Position numbers and translations under genes: made by a program. The notes below the pieces were generated by a model. The model had not been told where the DNA came from, searched no databases, and saw only the letters and a list, made by a program, of their open reading frames with translations. A stretch of 64,000 bases of DNA from Haloarcula litorea (GTDB lineage Archaea; Halobacteriota; Halobacteria; Halobacteriales; Haloarculaceae), in contig NZ_CP119781.1 of assembly GCF_029338195.1 (NCBI RefSeq), forward strand, positions 62,001 to 126,000, given 5' to 3'. Positions within the stretch are counted from its first letter, which is position 1. Each line of letters opens with the position of its first letter. Of the stretch, positions 42,300 to 51,029 are shown one piece after another.

Positions 42300-43674
42300 A
42301 CTCACAGTCGATAGGCCCGGTGGAAACGAGCAAACAACGACCGAGTTCGATGTGATCGGTGAAAGCCCGGTTGATCCGTCGTTCCTTCGAATCGAGCACG
42401 CGACAGCGAGCATCGAAATTCAATCAGAGCCGCAAGCCTTCTTCGACGCGTTCACCCGGTTTGCGCAGTACGATCAGTGGGCACCCGAGGTACAGGGCTC
42501 TGCTCACTGGCTGACCGTCGAGGAAGCGGGACCGGGGTCGAAGTTCATCGCCTACGACAAGCCGGGGACTACTCACCTCGCACACTACGGCGAAGTCGTC
42601 GATGTAGATCGCCCCACTTACTTCGCGTGGCGAGCACCGTTCAGCGAGTGGCAGCGAGCCTATCTCGGGACGATACTCGATATCGACGAGACGAAACAGG
42701 AGACAACGACGGTCACCGAGACGTTATACTTTGACGTAAGAGAGGAGCACCTCCCCGTTCTCGCCGGCTTCACCGACACGGCGAGTCTCCATCAGGAACG
42801 CATCGAAACGTTCCTCGAGACGCGACTCACGGGCCTCGATGCACTCCTCCAGGAAGACGACATCCCGGAGGACGAACGGTCGTTCCTCTTCACAGAAGAC
42901 CGTATGGTGGCCGCAGATTGGGCCGGCCGGATTTCGGACGGCGAGTGGGTTCGCGTGCTTTACGCTGACGGTGAGGTTGACTTCGACGCCCCCGCAAACG
43001 AGGTGTTCAACGCCTTCTCCCGATTCGCACGCTACGCTGACTGGACGCGCGATATTCACGTCGGCTGCGAGTGGCTCGACGTGAAGGAAGGCGGCGTTGG
43101 CTCTCGATTCCTCATCTGGGAAAAACCCGGTGACCGTCACGTGATGCACTACGGGGTGGTGACCGAATGTGAGCAGAATCGGCGGTTCACCTGGCGGGCA
43201 CCATTCGCTGAATGGGGGAAGGTCTTCCTTGGGACCTCGCTTCAGCTAACGCCACGTGCAGACGGCGGAACGACGGCGTACCACGTCCTCTACGTCGATC
43301 TTCCAGTCGAGTATCTCCCGGTCTTCGGTGGCTTCGGCACGCTTCCGGGATTCGACATCGAGTTCGAGACCTTCCACATCTACGAGGAAGCCGATGGATT
43401 CCAACGGCTCATGGAAAACGACGAGTTCACCGAGGAGGACACCTCGTACCTGTTCGACGAAGATCGCCAGTACGCCCATGACTGGCCCATGCAGGAGGGG
43501 CGTCCGTGGCCCGACCAGGCGCTCACGCTCGAACCGGACCGAACGATCTCCTACGAGGAGCTGCTCGTCGAGCTGTCGGAAGTCTTCGCCGACGCACTCC
43601 CATCGCCGAAGTTCACGCGCGAGTATCGCGACCTGAAGCGGCTCTGGGCCCACGCCGACCAGGAGGACGAATAA
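42286..43674 (+). CDS. Tandem SRPBCC-domain protein
   Basis: A 462-residue protein with two related lipid-binding-like domains. Each begins with a helix-strand unit (FFDAFTRFAQYDQWAPEV; VFNAFSRFARYADWTRDI) and shares FAWRAPFSEW and FTWRAPFAEWGKVFLGTSL. The repeat indicates an internal duplication. It may hold a hydrophobic molecule such as a quinone or lipid for the UbiB-like and methyltransferase partners (inference). The stop TAA overlaps the next ATG. Confidence 0.68.
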   Translation: MTRRKLTVDRPGGNEQTTTEFDVIGESPVDPSFLRIEHATASIEIQSEPQAFFDAFTRFAQYDQWAPEVQGSAHWLTVEEAGPGSKFIAYDKPGTTHLAHYGEVVDVDRPTYFAWRAPFSEWQRAYLGTILDIDETKQETTTVTETLYFDVREEHLPVLAGFTDTASLHQERIETFLETRLTGLDALLQEDDIPEDERSFLFTEDRMVAADWAGRISDGEWVRVLYADGEVDFDAPANEVFNAFSRFARYADWTRDIHVGCEWLDVKEGGVGSRFLIWEKPGDRHVMHYGVVTECEQNRRFTWRAPFAEWGKVFLGTSLQLTPRADGGTTAYHVLYVDLPVEYLPVFGGFGTLPGFDIEFETFHIYEEADGFQRLMENDEFTEEDTSYLFDEDRQYAHDWPMQEGRPWPDQALTLEPDRTISYEELLVELSEVFADALPSPKFTREYRDLKRLWAHADQEDE

Positions 43675-45542
43675 TGATCGGACGGGTTCGTGAGGGAGTG
43701 CGAACGACCACTCGGTTCGTAGAGATCCTTCGATATACGCTCGCAGAAGCGCTTCGCTATAGATTCAGTACGGAACCGTTACCAGAACACGTCCATCGAC
43801 TCGTCGTCCGATTGGGGCCAACGTTCATCAAACTCGGTCAGATCGCTTCGACGCGGCCCGATCTCGTTCCGCCCGATGTCTCAAAGCGACTGGAAGACTT
43901 ACAGGAGAACGTCCCCGCGTTTCCCCACCACGAAGCACGAGCAGTCATCGAATCCGAACTCGACGCGCCACCAGAGGAGCTATTCCAGGAGTTCCCCACC
44001 GACCCCATTGCATCGGCATCGTTGAGTCAGGTGTACTTCGCGACGTTAGATGACGGGACTGATGTCGCCGTGAAGGTCCAGCGGCCAGATATTCGCCCGC
44101 GTATGGAGCGGGACCTCCGCATCGTCCGGACGCTCGCCCGGCTGGGGTCCGTACTCGGAGTGACGCCACGACAGCTTCCCGTGACTCGGATCGTCGACGA
44201 GTTCGCCTCGTGGACGTTGAAAGAACTCGACTTCGAGGTCGAAGGCCACAACCTCGAAGAGTTCAGACGGAATTTCGCAGACTGGGACGATGTGACGTTC
44301 CCGGCGGTCGCCTGGAGTCACACGACGAAGCGCGTCCTGACGATGGAGAAGGTCTCGGGAATGCGACTTGGAGAGGTACCGGATGCCGTGAGCGAGCAAC
44401 GTCGGCATACGCTCGCCCAGCGCCTTTCAGAACTGCTCATCAAGATGTTCGTCTCGGATGGCTTCTTCCACGCCGACCTCCACCCAGGGAACATCTTCTT
44501 CCAGCGGAACGGAAGCATCGCGATCCTCGACGTCGGGATGGTCGGTCGGATGACGACGGCCCAACGAGATCGATTCCTCGCGTACTGGATCGCCATCACA
44601 CGTCGGCAGCGCGACCGAGCCTTCCACCACCTCACCGAGATGGCCGACTCGACCGACCAAGCGGACCTCGACGCCTACCGCGACCAGTACGACGTACTCC
44701 TCGATCGCTTCTACGACAAGGATCTCTCCGAGCGAAGTCTCGCACAGACCTACCTGGAGATCGTCTACGCTGGCGCCGAACACGGGGTTGTCTTCCCTTC
44801 TGAGATGGTGCTACAGGCGAAGGCGGTCGTGACGGCCGAATCGCTGACGCTCGTCCTCGCACCCGACTACCGCTTCAGCGAAGAGATCCGTCCAATCGTC
44901 GCCGAGGAACTCGCCAAGCAGGCGACGCCCCGGGCCACAATGGACCGGGCGTGGGGTGAGCTCGTCGACTGGATCCTTCTCGGGCAGGGGGTCGGTGGAG
45001 AAGCGCCATCGGCAGCCGATCCTGAAGAGGCGGCGTTTCGCAGGGAAGCGATTCAGGCGCTCGCCGACGTCTGGACGGACGACATAGATGCATTGCTGCA
45101 GGACATTCAGGACGACGTGCCAGAGTATACATCCGCAGAGTACTGGCGTGACCACCCGGAGCACTACGTCCTTCTCGAGACGGCACTCGGGTTACTGCGG
45201 ACGTTCGCGACGGAACTCGCGCGCCTCGAAGAACGCAGCGACATCCAGAGCGAAACCGACGCCGTACCCCTGCTCGCGGTCGACGATGCAGATGATATTG
45301 AAGAGAAGCTCCTGACCGGTGAACTCTCCCAGATGATCGATACGTTGCAGGACGACACGGACCAGTACACATCAGCGGAGTTCTGGGACCAGAACCACGA
45401 ATCGCGTGCGGCGCTCATTTCGGGATTGACGGCACTCCGATTGCTCCTCTCACGACTGAACCAGAGCGTCGACACGGCGTACGCCTCGGAATCACGGGAC
45501 AAGAGTACACCTGAGACAACAATGGAGGACATCGATGACTGA
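43674..45542 (+). CDS. ABC1/UbiB-family atypical kinase, copy 1
   Basis: A 622-residue protein with the UbiB signature TFIKLGQIASTRPDLVP (K-x-G-Q), ASLSQVYFA in place of a Gly-rich loop, VAVKVQRPDIRP (catalytic Lys), FFHADLHPGNIF and LDVGMVG. UbiB-like kinases are ATPases linked to quinone lipid metabolism. The C-terminal about 170 residues are an acidic extension with two related blocks (DIQDDVPEYTSAEYWRDH and LQDDTDQYTSAEFWDQN), likely an internal repeat. It overlaps the methyltransferase gene by 8 bases. Confidence 0.85.
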   Translation: MIGRVREGVRTTTRFVEILRYTLAEALRYRFSTEPLPEHVHRLVVRLGPTFIKLGQIASTRPDLVPPDVSKRLEDLQENVPAFPHHEARAVIESELDAPPEELFQEFPTDPIASASLSQVYFATLDDGTDVAVKVQRPDIRPRMERDLRIVRTLARLGSVLGVTPRQLPVTRIVDEFASWTLKELDFEVEGHNLEEFRRNFADWDDVTFPAVAWSHTTKRVLTMEKVSGMRLGEVPDAVSEQRRHTLAQRLSELLIKMFVSDGFFHADLHPGNIFFQRNGSIAILDVGMVGRMTTAQRDRFLAYWIAITRRQRDRAFHHLTEMADSTDQADLDAYRDQYDVLLDRFYDKDLSERSLAQTYLEIVYAGAEHGVVFPSEMVLQAKAVVTAESLTLVLAPDYRFSEEIRPIVAEELAKQATPRATMDRAWGELVDWILLGQGVGGEAPSAADPEEAAFRREAIQALADVWTDDIDALLQDIQDDVPEYTSAEYWRDHPEHYVLLETALGLLRTFATELARLEERSDIQSETDAVPLLAVDDADDIEEKLLTGELSQMIDTLQDDTDQYTSAEFWDQNHESRAALISGLTALRLLLSRLNQSVDTAYASESRDKSTPETTMEDIDD

Positions 45543-46218
45543 GCCCCATCATCCGATATTTGCACGACTGTACGACCCGGTGATGCGACCGGCAGAACGA
45601 ACTGTATTCACCGAGCACCGGCGATATCTCGCGAGTGGAATCTCCGGTGCAATCTTGGACCTCGGTGCGGGGACGGGTGCGATGTTCCCCTATTTCAGCG
45701 AGGCCACGACAGGCGGTACGGAAGTCACGCTTTCCGCGATTGAACCGGATCCGCATATGCGGCGACAGGCGATCGAGCGAGCGCGAGATCTCCAACTCGA
45801 TATCACGGTCGAGGACGCCGGTGCTGAAGCATTGCCGTTCGCAGACGAGTCGTTCGACGTGGTGATTGCATCGCTCGTGTTCTGTACGATTCCCGATGTC
45901 GAGGCCGCGCTCTCAGAGGTCGCACGGGTGCTGAAGCCCGGCGGTGAGTTCCGATTCCTCGAACACGTTCGGGGCGACGGGACGGTTGGGATTGCCCACG
46001 ATGTGCTCGCACCAGCGTGGCACACCGTGGCCGGCGGTTGTCATCTGAATCGAGAGACGGACGAGGTGTTTCGGACTGACGATCGGTTCGAACTCGTCGA
46101 TTACACGAGAGTGGACGACGACTTCATCGGAGTCGTACCGTTGGTCCGAGGGACGCTCCAACGCGACAGTGAGACGTCGTTACTTGCGCGAGTCGTGCAG
46201 CAGTATCGAGACAAGTGA
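45535..46218 (+). CDS. Class I SAM-dependent methyltransferase
   Basis: A 227-residue protein. Motif I is ILDLGAGTGAMFPYF, motif II region AIEPDPHMR, motif IV FDVVIASLVFC and motif VI VLKPGGEFRFLEHVR. The fold resembles UbiE/methyltransferase 11 enzymes. The target is unknown; the neighbouring UbiB-like kinase suggests a quinone or lipid (inference). It ends the six-gene operon and converges with the second UbiB gene. Confidence 0.8.
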   Translation: MTEPHHPIFARLYDPVMRPAERTVFTEHRRYLASGISGAILDLGAGTGAMFPYFSEATTGGTEVTLSAIEPDPHMRRQAIERARDLQLDITVEDAGAEALPFADESFDVVIASLVFCTIPDVEAALSEVARVLKPGGEFRFLEHVRGDGTVGIAHDVLAPAWHTVAGGCHLNRETDEVFRTDDRFELVDYTRVDDDFIGVVPLVRGTLQRDSETSLLARVVQQYRDK

Positions 46219-46221
46219 TGA

Positions 46222-47796
46222 TTATCGGGGCAGCTGATCAGACGAGATCAGGAACAGAATTGCGAAGACGAGAGCGACCCCCATGACTACCAATGAATAG
46301 GTGATATCGACACCGGCAAGCAGCGCTGCTCCGATGAGTGATGCCCCCGCAAGGAGCGCATAGCCGAGCGAGCGGGACTCCTGTTGTTGCGTCCGAGCGA
46401 AGGTTCGTGTCCGTTCCTCGGCTCGTGCATCCAGCTCTCGTTCGAGCTTCGTCGGGAGTCGAAGCAGGGCCCAGAGCGACGCCTCGAGCTCACCTCGCAT
46501 CTCGGCGAGCTTCATCCGGGCCGCTCGTTCCATGAAGCCGTGCTCACGGAGGAACGTCTGTGCAGCAGCGAGGAAGTCGAACTCCGGATCAAGCTGTCTG
46601 AGAACACCCTCGCTAATCGAGCCGACCCGGAGAACGAGCATGATGTCGGGAGGAATGCGAAACGGGAACTCGTGGAGCATCCCGGTCACTTCGCTGATGA
46701 TCCGCTGCCAATCCACAGTTTCGCTGCCCTCCAAATCCTCGATGACTAATTCGAGGACGTGTCCGACGGCAGCCCGATCAGCGTCAGGATCGAGCGCGCC
46801 GAGCGCGATGAGCTCGTCAATGATTCCGTCCACGTCCCGATTGACAGCGGCGAGGTAGAGGTTCACGACGCTGTTCTGCATGGCGGGCGTGAATCTCCCG
46901 CTCATCCCGAAGTCGTAGAAGACGATACGGCCCTCCTCGTCGACAGCGAGGTTGCCGGGATGAGGGTCACCATGATACACGCCGTGTTCGAGGCCCATCG
47001 TGAAGTACGCGTTCGCGACGTCTCGGGCGACCTCGGTGGGATCGTGGCCCTCTGATTCGAGTTCGTCGACGTCGGTGACCTTCGTCCCCTCGACGTAGGC
47101 CATCGTGAGCACACGTTCCGAAGAAACATCCTCGTAGACTCGTGGGATGACGACCGTGTCGTTCCCGTCACTCTCGAAGTTGGCCCGGATCTCGTCCATC
47201 ATCCGGGCTTCCCGCTCGAAGTCGAGTTCCTCCAGAATGATGCGCTCGAAGTCGTCGGCCATGTTTCGGAGGGAAAACTGGAGGCGCTCGGGGGCAAGCA
47301 GCATCACCAGCGGGATGAGTCGGCGGATGATGCGCAGGTCGGTCTCGATGAGGTCTTTGATGCCCGGTCGTCGAACCTTCACGACGACCTGATCGCCTTG
47401 ATACGTCGCCCTATACACCTGCGCCAGTGACCCACCAGCAATCGGTTCCGGATCGAAGTCGTCGTAGGAGTGATAGCCGACATCGTCGGCGAGTGCGGGG
47501 ATCATCTCGCGATATGGGCCCGTCGGAACCGCATCCTGCAGCGTGACGAACTCTTCGGCGTACACCTGAGGGACGACGTCGGGGCGAGTGGAGAGGACCT
47601 GTCCGATTTTCACGAATGTCGGTCCGAGATCCAGCATGGCGTCCCGAAGCCGGCGAGCACGCTGTTCGTGTGTCTCTCGAGAGAGCGAAAGTGAGCGTCC
47701 AAAGAGCAAAAACCGACGCCGGTCGCGAAGGAATAGTATCACAAACGGGAACAACTTCCTCAGAATTCGGAGTAGACGAAGAGAAAATCTGGCCAT
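46222..47796 (-). CDS. ABC1/UbiB-family atypical kinase, copy 2
   Basis: A 524-residue protein with TFVKIGQVLSTRPDVVP, GGSLAQVYRATYQG, VVVKVRRPGIKDL, YHGDPHPGNLAV and VFYDFGMSG. Two C-terminal membrane helices (LGYALLAGASLIGAALLAG; LVVMGVALVFAILFLI) anchor it, as in bacterial UbiB. It differs from copy 1 in sequence and in lacking the acidic tail. The ATG at 47796 is preferred to one four codons upstream. It is alone on the minus strand. Confidence 0.87.
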   Translation of the reverse strand: MARFSLRLLRILRKLFPFVILFLRDRRRFLLFGRSLSLSRETHEQRARRLRDAMLDLGPTFVKIGQVLSTRPDVVPQVYAEEFVTLQDAVPTGPYREMIPALADDVGYHSYDDFDPEPIAGGSLAQVYRATYQGDQVVVKVRRPGIKDLIETDLRIIRRLIPLVMLLAPERLQFSLRNMADDFERIILEELDFEREARMMDEIRANFESDGNDTVVIPRVYEDVSSERVLTMAYVEGTKVTDVDELESEGHDPTEVARDVANAYFTMGLEHGVYHGDPHPGNLAVDEEGRIVFYDFGMSGRFTPAMQNSVVNLYLAAVNRDVDGIIDELIALGALDPDADRAAVGHVLELVIEDLEGSETVDWQRIISEVTGMLHEFPFRIPPDIMLVLRVGSISEGVLRQLDPEFDFLAAAQTFLREHGFMERAARMKLAEMRGELEASLWALLRLPTKLERELDARAEERTRTFARTQQQESRSLGYALLAGASLIGAALLAGVDITYSLVVMGVALVFAILFLISSDQLPR

Positions 47797-47893
47797 CAGA
47801 GACAGCACGAAATTCGCCCGTCATTCCCTAATAGATACGTGTTGGACCGACTCCGAAATGACCATTCGACTGGGGATCTAACCCGAATCTCGA

Positions 47894-48037
47894 ATGCCAA
47901 CCGACCCAGTCTGTGGAATGGAACTCTCATTTAGCGACGCAGTCGCCACTGTCCAGCACGATGGGACGGTGTACTATTTCTGTAGCGACGAGTGTCGACA
48001 GCGATTCGAGGAACAGCCGTCGGTGTATACGGAGTAA
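47894..48037 (+). CDS. 47-residue YHS-domain protein
   Basis: The entire protein is one YHS domain: TDPVCGMELSFSDA then YYFCSDECRQRFEEQPS, ending VYTE. The C-G-M and F-C-x3-C residues are the metal-binding signature. It matches the YHS domains of the permease and the MaoC fusion in this window. It may deliver or sense metal in the cytoplasm. Confidence 0.78.
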   Translation: MPTDPVCGMELSFSDAVATVQHDGTVYYFCSDECRQRFEEQPSVYTE

Positions 48038-48173
48038 TCTTCAGGCTGATCGCCCTATTGGTCGCCGAAATACGATATCTCACAGTCACCCCGGACAGTA
48101 GGGGGGTTTCGTCCTCGTGTATCACTACGACTCTCCGTATCGACTTGAGGGCAGGTTATCTCTCGGGTCCGGA

Positions 48174-48476
48174 TTATCTCTGTAATAAGGACTGTAGTTC
48201 CCCAGTCTCAAGATACTGGTTCTCCCAGTCTCGTCGGGCCTCTATTTCGCGCACCCCCCGCTGTGTGATTGTATAGACGTTGGTTCGTTTATCGAGTTCC
48301 CCTTTCTCCAGTAAGCCTTTGTCGACGAGGTCGTCGAGATTCGGGTAGAGCCGCCCGTGATTGATCTCTTGCTCGTAGTAGTCGTCAAGTTCGTCCTTGA
48401 CTGCGAGCCCGTGTGGTTCCTCGAGCCCGGCAATCACATACAAGATGTCCCGCTGGAACCCGGTTAAATCGTGCAT
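48174..48476 (-). CDS. PadR-family transcriptional regulator
   Basis: A 100-residue winged-helix protein: GFQRDILYVIAGLEEPHG, KDELDDYYEQEINHGRLYPN (the PadR G-R-L-Y-P-N hallmark), LVDKGLLEKGELDKRTNVYT and a C-terminal helix. It stands divergent to the DUF1931 gene, whose promoter contains a palindrome, but PadR target identity is not known. Confidence 0.85.
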   Translation of the reverse strand: MHDLTGFQRDILYVIAGLEEPHGLAVKDELDDYYEQEINHGRLYPNLDDLVDKGLLEKGELDKRTNVYTITQRGVREIEARRDWENQYLETGELQSLLQR

Positions 48477-48567
48477 CCGTCTGTTCCCCTACTTTTGACG
48501 GGTTGCATATGTGCTCTCTGGTGCGCGCAGGCGGATTATCAGCTCCTATTGACCAAATTCTCGCGTG

Positions 48568-48583
48568 AAAAGTTCGAACTTTT
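48568..48583. promoter_or_regulatory. 16-bp perfect palindrome overlapping a TATA box
   Basis: AAAAGTTCGAACTTTT is its own reverse complement and its right arm overlaps the TATA element of the DUF1931 gene. A bound dimeric repressor would block TBP. The PadR regulator next door is one candidate binder. Confidence 0.55.
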
Positions 48584-48588
48584 ATATA
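48581..48588 (+). promoter_or_regulatory. TATA box for the DUF1931 gene
   Basis: TTTATATA is centred about 29 bases before the ATG at 48614, as expected for a leaderless or nearly leaderless transcript. Confidence 0.6.
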
Positions 48589-48613
48589 GTGTACAGGAGA
48601 ACACCGCGATGGA

Positions 48614-48781
48614 ATGTCTGACCTAATCGTCAAAGCAGCCGTGAAGGACGCACTCTCGGACCACAACGTCTCGGCGGATTTCTACGATTCCCTCAACGAA
48701 GAGGTCGCCGAACTGCTCGACGACGCCGCAGAGCGTGCCGAGGCCAACGACCGAAAGACGGTCCAGCCACGCGATCTGTAA
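48614..48781 (+). CDS. DUF1931 family histone-fold mini-protein
   Basis: A 55-residue acidic protein (begins MSDLIVKAAVKDAL, ends DRKTVQPRDL). The helix pattern and the end motif T-V-x-P-R-D-L resemble half of a histone fold as in DUF1931 proteins. It may bind DNA or protect it as a dimer or tetramer (inference). It has its own strong-looking promoter and lies 75 bases upstream of xseA. Confidence 0.68.
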   Translation: MSDLIVKAAVKDALSDHNVSADFYDSLNEEVAELLDDAAERAEANDRKTVQPRDL

Positions 48782-48856
48782 GCCTGCGTAACGCAGCTAA
48801 CCCCGCCCCTCGAACGTAGCTTTTTGAGGTTCCTGATCAGAATGTAGGAAACGGAG

Positions 48857-49909
48857 ATGGCGGACGCACCGGATACCGAACGGCAGGCGGTCGAACCCGA
48901 TGCGAGAGAGGTTCTCAGCGTGTCACAGCTGAACGACCGGATTGCGTCGGTCATCCAGAACACGCCTGCCCTCAACGGCGTCCGCTGCATCGGGGAGGTC
49001 ACTGACCTCCACCAGAACAGTACGGCGCTTTACTTCACGCTCACCGACGGCGACGCCGAACTCCCCTGTATGATCTGGGCCAACCGCTATCGAGAGATGG
49101 ATGCTGGCCTCGAAGACGGCACCGAGGTCATCCTCGAGGGCGATATCGACTACTGGGTCGAAGGTGGGAAAATCGACCTCAAACCGTGGGAGGTGATCGT
49201 CGTCGGCGACGGCGACCAGGCGGCTGCCGTGGAGCGACTGCGAAGCGAACTCGAAGAGCGTGGCTGGTTCGACGACGAGCAGAAACAGCAACCGCCGGCG
49301 TTCCCGGAGCGGGTCGGCGTCGTCACGTCCCTTCGAGGAGACGCCCGGTACGACATCCAGAACGCGATTCACGGACAGGACCCCACCCTCGACATCCTGG
49401 TGAAGGACGCAACCGTCCAGGGGTCGAACGCCCCGACGTCCATCGCGAACGGCATTCACCATCTCGACCGCTCGGAGGACGTCGACGCCATCATCGTCGG
49501 CCGCGGCGGTGGCAGTGATTCGAACCTCCAAGCCTTCAACACCGAACGGGTCGCGGAAGCCATCTTCACCGCCAACACGCCCATCGTCACCGCGATCGGG
49601 CACACTGACGACCGACTCATCGCCGATCAGGTGGCGGATGTCGCAACGATCACGCCGACGGCCGCCGGCGAGTATACCGCGAATTCACGTGAGGAGTTCA
49701 TCGCGAGCGAGATCGAGCCGATGGAGCAACAGCTTGAGACCGCGTACGAAACGTTCCAGCAGGAACACGAACACGAACAGGAACTCGCCGAAGCAGTCGA
49801 CGAAGCGGCCGCTCCCGAGGGTCTTCCGCCGATCTACTACAAAGCCGCCATCGGTATGTTGCTGTTGTTGCTGCTGATCATCACTGCGCTGTGGCTGGGG
49901 GTGCTCTAA
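48857..49909 (+). CDS. xseA: Exonuclease VII large subunit with C-terminal membrane helix
   Basis: A 350-residue protein. The N-terminal OB fold (about 15-105: LSVSQLNDRIASVIQN, GVRCIGEVTDLHQNS) binds single-stranded DNA. The catalytic core has VGRGGGSDSNLQAFN and TAIGHTDDRLIADQVAD. A coiled-coil-like helix follows, then a hydrophobic segment at the very end (IGMLLLLLLIITALWLGVL), which looks like a membrane helix and is unusual for this enzyme. XseA is usually longer (400 or more residues). It removes nucleotides from single-stranded DNA. xseB starts 2 bases after the stop. Confidence 0.88.
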   Translation: MADAPDTERQAVEPDAREVLSVSQLNDRIASVIQNTPALNGVRCIGEVTDLHQNSTALYFTLTDGDAELPCMIWANRYREMDAGLEDGTEVILEGDIDYWVEGGKIDLKPWEVIVVGDGDQAAAVERLRSELEERGWFDDEQKQQPPAFPERVGVVTSLRGDARYDIQNAIHGQDPTLDILVKDATVQGSNAPTSIANGIHHLDRSEDVDAIIVGRGGGSDSNLQAFNTERVAEAIFTANTPIVTAIGHTDDRLIADQVADVATITPTAAGEYTANSREEFIASEIEPMEQQLETAYETFQQEHEHEQELAEAVDEAAAPEGLPPIYYKAAIGMLLLLLLIITALWLGVL

Positions 49910-49911
49910 GC

Positions 49912-50094
49912 GTGGCAAACGATTCAGCGATTCACGACCGCCTGAGCCGCGTCGAGGAGATAATCGAACAACTCGATGCCGATGACTGTGACCTCGAGGA
50001 GGGTACGCGGCTACACGACGAGGGTCAGGAACTCTTGGCCGAGGTGCGGGAAATCCTCGACGAGGGTAGTGGGGACGTCGTCGAAATCGAGTAG
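49912..50094 (+). CDS. xseB: Exonuclease VII small subunit
   Basis: A 60-residue helical protein (GTG start; AIHDRLSRVEEIIEQLDADD, then EEGTRLHDEGQELLAEVREIL). The conserved L-E-E-G-x-x-L-x-x-x-G-x-x-L pattern of XseB is present. It binds the XseA coiled coil; gene order and 2-base spacing agree. The GTG at 49912 is preferred because an upstream start would overlap the xseA end. Confidence 0.85.
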   Translation: MANDSAIHDRLSRVEEIIEQLDADDCDLEEGTRLHDEGQELLAEVREILDEGSGDVVEIE

Positions 50095-50110
50095 AACTTC
50101 GCATCAATCT

Positions 50111-50150
50111 TAACCAACACTCTGTTCGCAACATCCGCTCATGTTGGTTA
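50111..50150. repeat. 9-bp inverted repeat upstream of the conjugation operon
   Basis: TAACCAACA (50111-50119) and TGTTGGTTA (50142-50150) are perfect inverted copies 22 bases apart. A related half-site GTGTTGGCC lies at 50212-50220. It is a probable operator for the small regulator gene at 50298 or for the whole operon. Confidence 0.5.
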
Positions 50151-50256
50151 ACTCTATTATCCGTAGTGAACGAGTCTATCGATTATAATTTACTTTAGAT
50201 TATTGCGCCCGTGTTGGCCAGAAAATATTTACTAGCTTTCCAGCTACCGTGTCAAC

Positions 50257-50301
50257 ATGTACCGGGATTCAGCCGGTGCATACCCATACCCGCACGTATG
50301 A
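50257..50301 (+). CDS. Possible 14-codon upstream ORF
   Basis: ATG at 50257 opens a 14-codon frame (MYRDSAGAYPYPHV) whose TGA overlaps the ATG at 50298. An AT-rich TATA-like stretch (AAAATATTTA, about 50222-50231) lies about 30 bases before it. It could couple translation of the next gene, but it may be chance. Confidence 0.25.
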   Translation: MYRDSAGAYPYPHV

Positions 50302-50576
50302 TTACACGGTCAGTCACCATCGAGGAAATCGATGACCTGTACCTGATGTGGAACGACCACATCAACGCCTCTGCCCTCTATCGTCGCGCCCTCCGCGAGG
50401 AAATGGACGTCCGCGGTGTCGATCCCGATGAACTCCGCGACCTCCTCGACCGGGCCCGCGAACAGGGCTACACGCTCGAAGAGATCGCAGAGGAGACGAA
50501 CCGCTTCGATGATCTCCAGTCGCTCGTTGAGGAGCCACGGGGCTGCTCACCGGCTGGGGAAGCGTCCAACGACTAA
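50298..50576 (+). CDS. Small RHH-like protein, first gene of conjugation-like operon
   Basis: A 92-residue protein. The start ITRSVTIEEIDDLYLMWNDH followed by a helix (LYRRALREEMDVRG) has a short strand and two helices that could be a ribbon-helix-helix DNA-binding domain. The rest is acidic. A 9-bp inverted repeat upstream would be its operator (inference). It begins the long overlapping plus-strand operon; the next gene starts 6 bases later. Confidence 0.5.
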   Translation: MITRSVTIEEIDDLYLMWNDHINASALYRRALREEMDVRGVDPDELRDLLDRAREQGYTLEEIAEETNRFDDLQSLVEEPRGCSPAGEASND

Positions 50577-50582
50577 CCCGCT

Positions 50583-51002
50583 ATGACACAGGATAGTACT
50601 CCCTCCGACCCTGAGCGTAGCTCCGAAACAGAATCGTCGTCTGGAAGCAGGCTTCCCAGGCAAGCTGCAGTTACGATTGTCCTCCTGAGCCTGTTCGCCG
50701 TTCAACCCGCTGCCGCACAGACCAACGCGGTCTGCAGCGCGGATAACCTCCCGAGTATGATTGAGGGATTCTTCCAGCTCACCACCGCGCTGGGGATCGT
50801 CGGCCTCGCCATCGTCTGGCAAGCTGACTCCCTCATCGAGATGTTCACCCTCAATCCCGAACAGAAGAAGGGCCTCAAGCGCCACAAACGCTCCGCGATG
50901 AAGTCCGCGGTCGTCCTTGTGGTGCTCGGCCCGCTGTACACCGTCGCCGGGTCGATGATGGGTCTCCCGCTGGCTCAGTGTGTCGACCTCGTCCCCTGGT
51001 AA
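50583..51002 (+). CDS. Small exported/membrane protein, VirB2/TrbC-pilin-like layout
   Basis: A 139-residue protein. A hydrophobic signal segment (QAAVTIVLLSLFAVQPAAAQ) is followed by a processed-looking start, then two membrane helices (about 68-84 and 112-128) with a basic loop (KKGLKRHKRSAMKSA) between. This is the layout of TrbC/VirB2-type pilins, and it lies at the head of an operon with VirB6-, VirB4- and VirD4-like genes. Sequence similarity itself is not visible, so the pilin call is based on layout and position. Confidence 0.5.
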   Translation: MTQDSTPSDPERSSETESSSGSRLPRQAAVTIVLLSLFAVQPAAAQTNAVCSADNLPSMIEGFFQLTTALGIVGLAIVWQADSLIEMFTLNPEQKKGLKRHKRSAMKSAVVLVVLGPLYTVAGSMMGLPLAQCVDLVPW

Positions 51003-51029
51003 ACCGCTCCCACCCCCGCTGTGAGCCCT

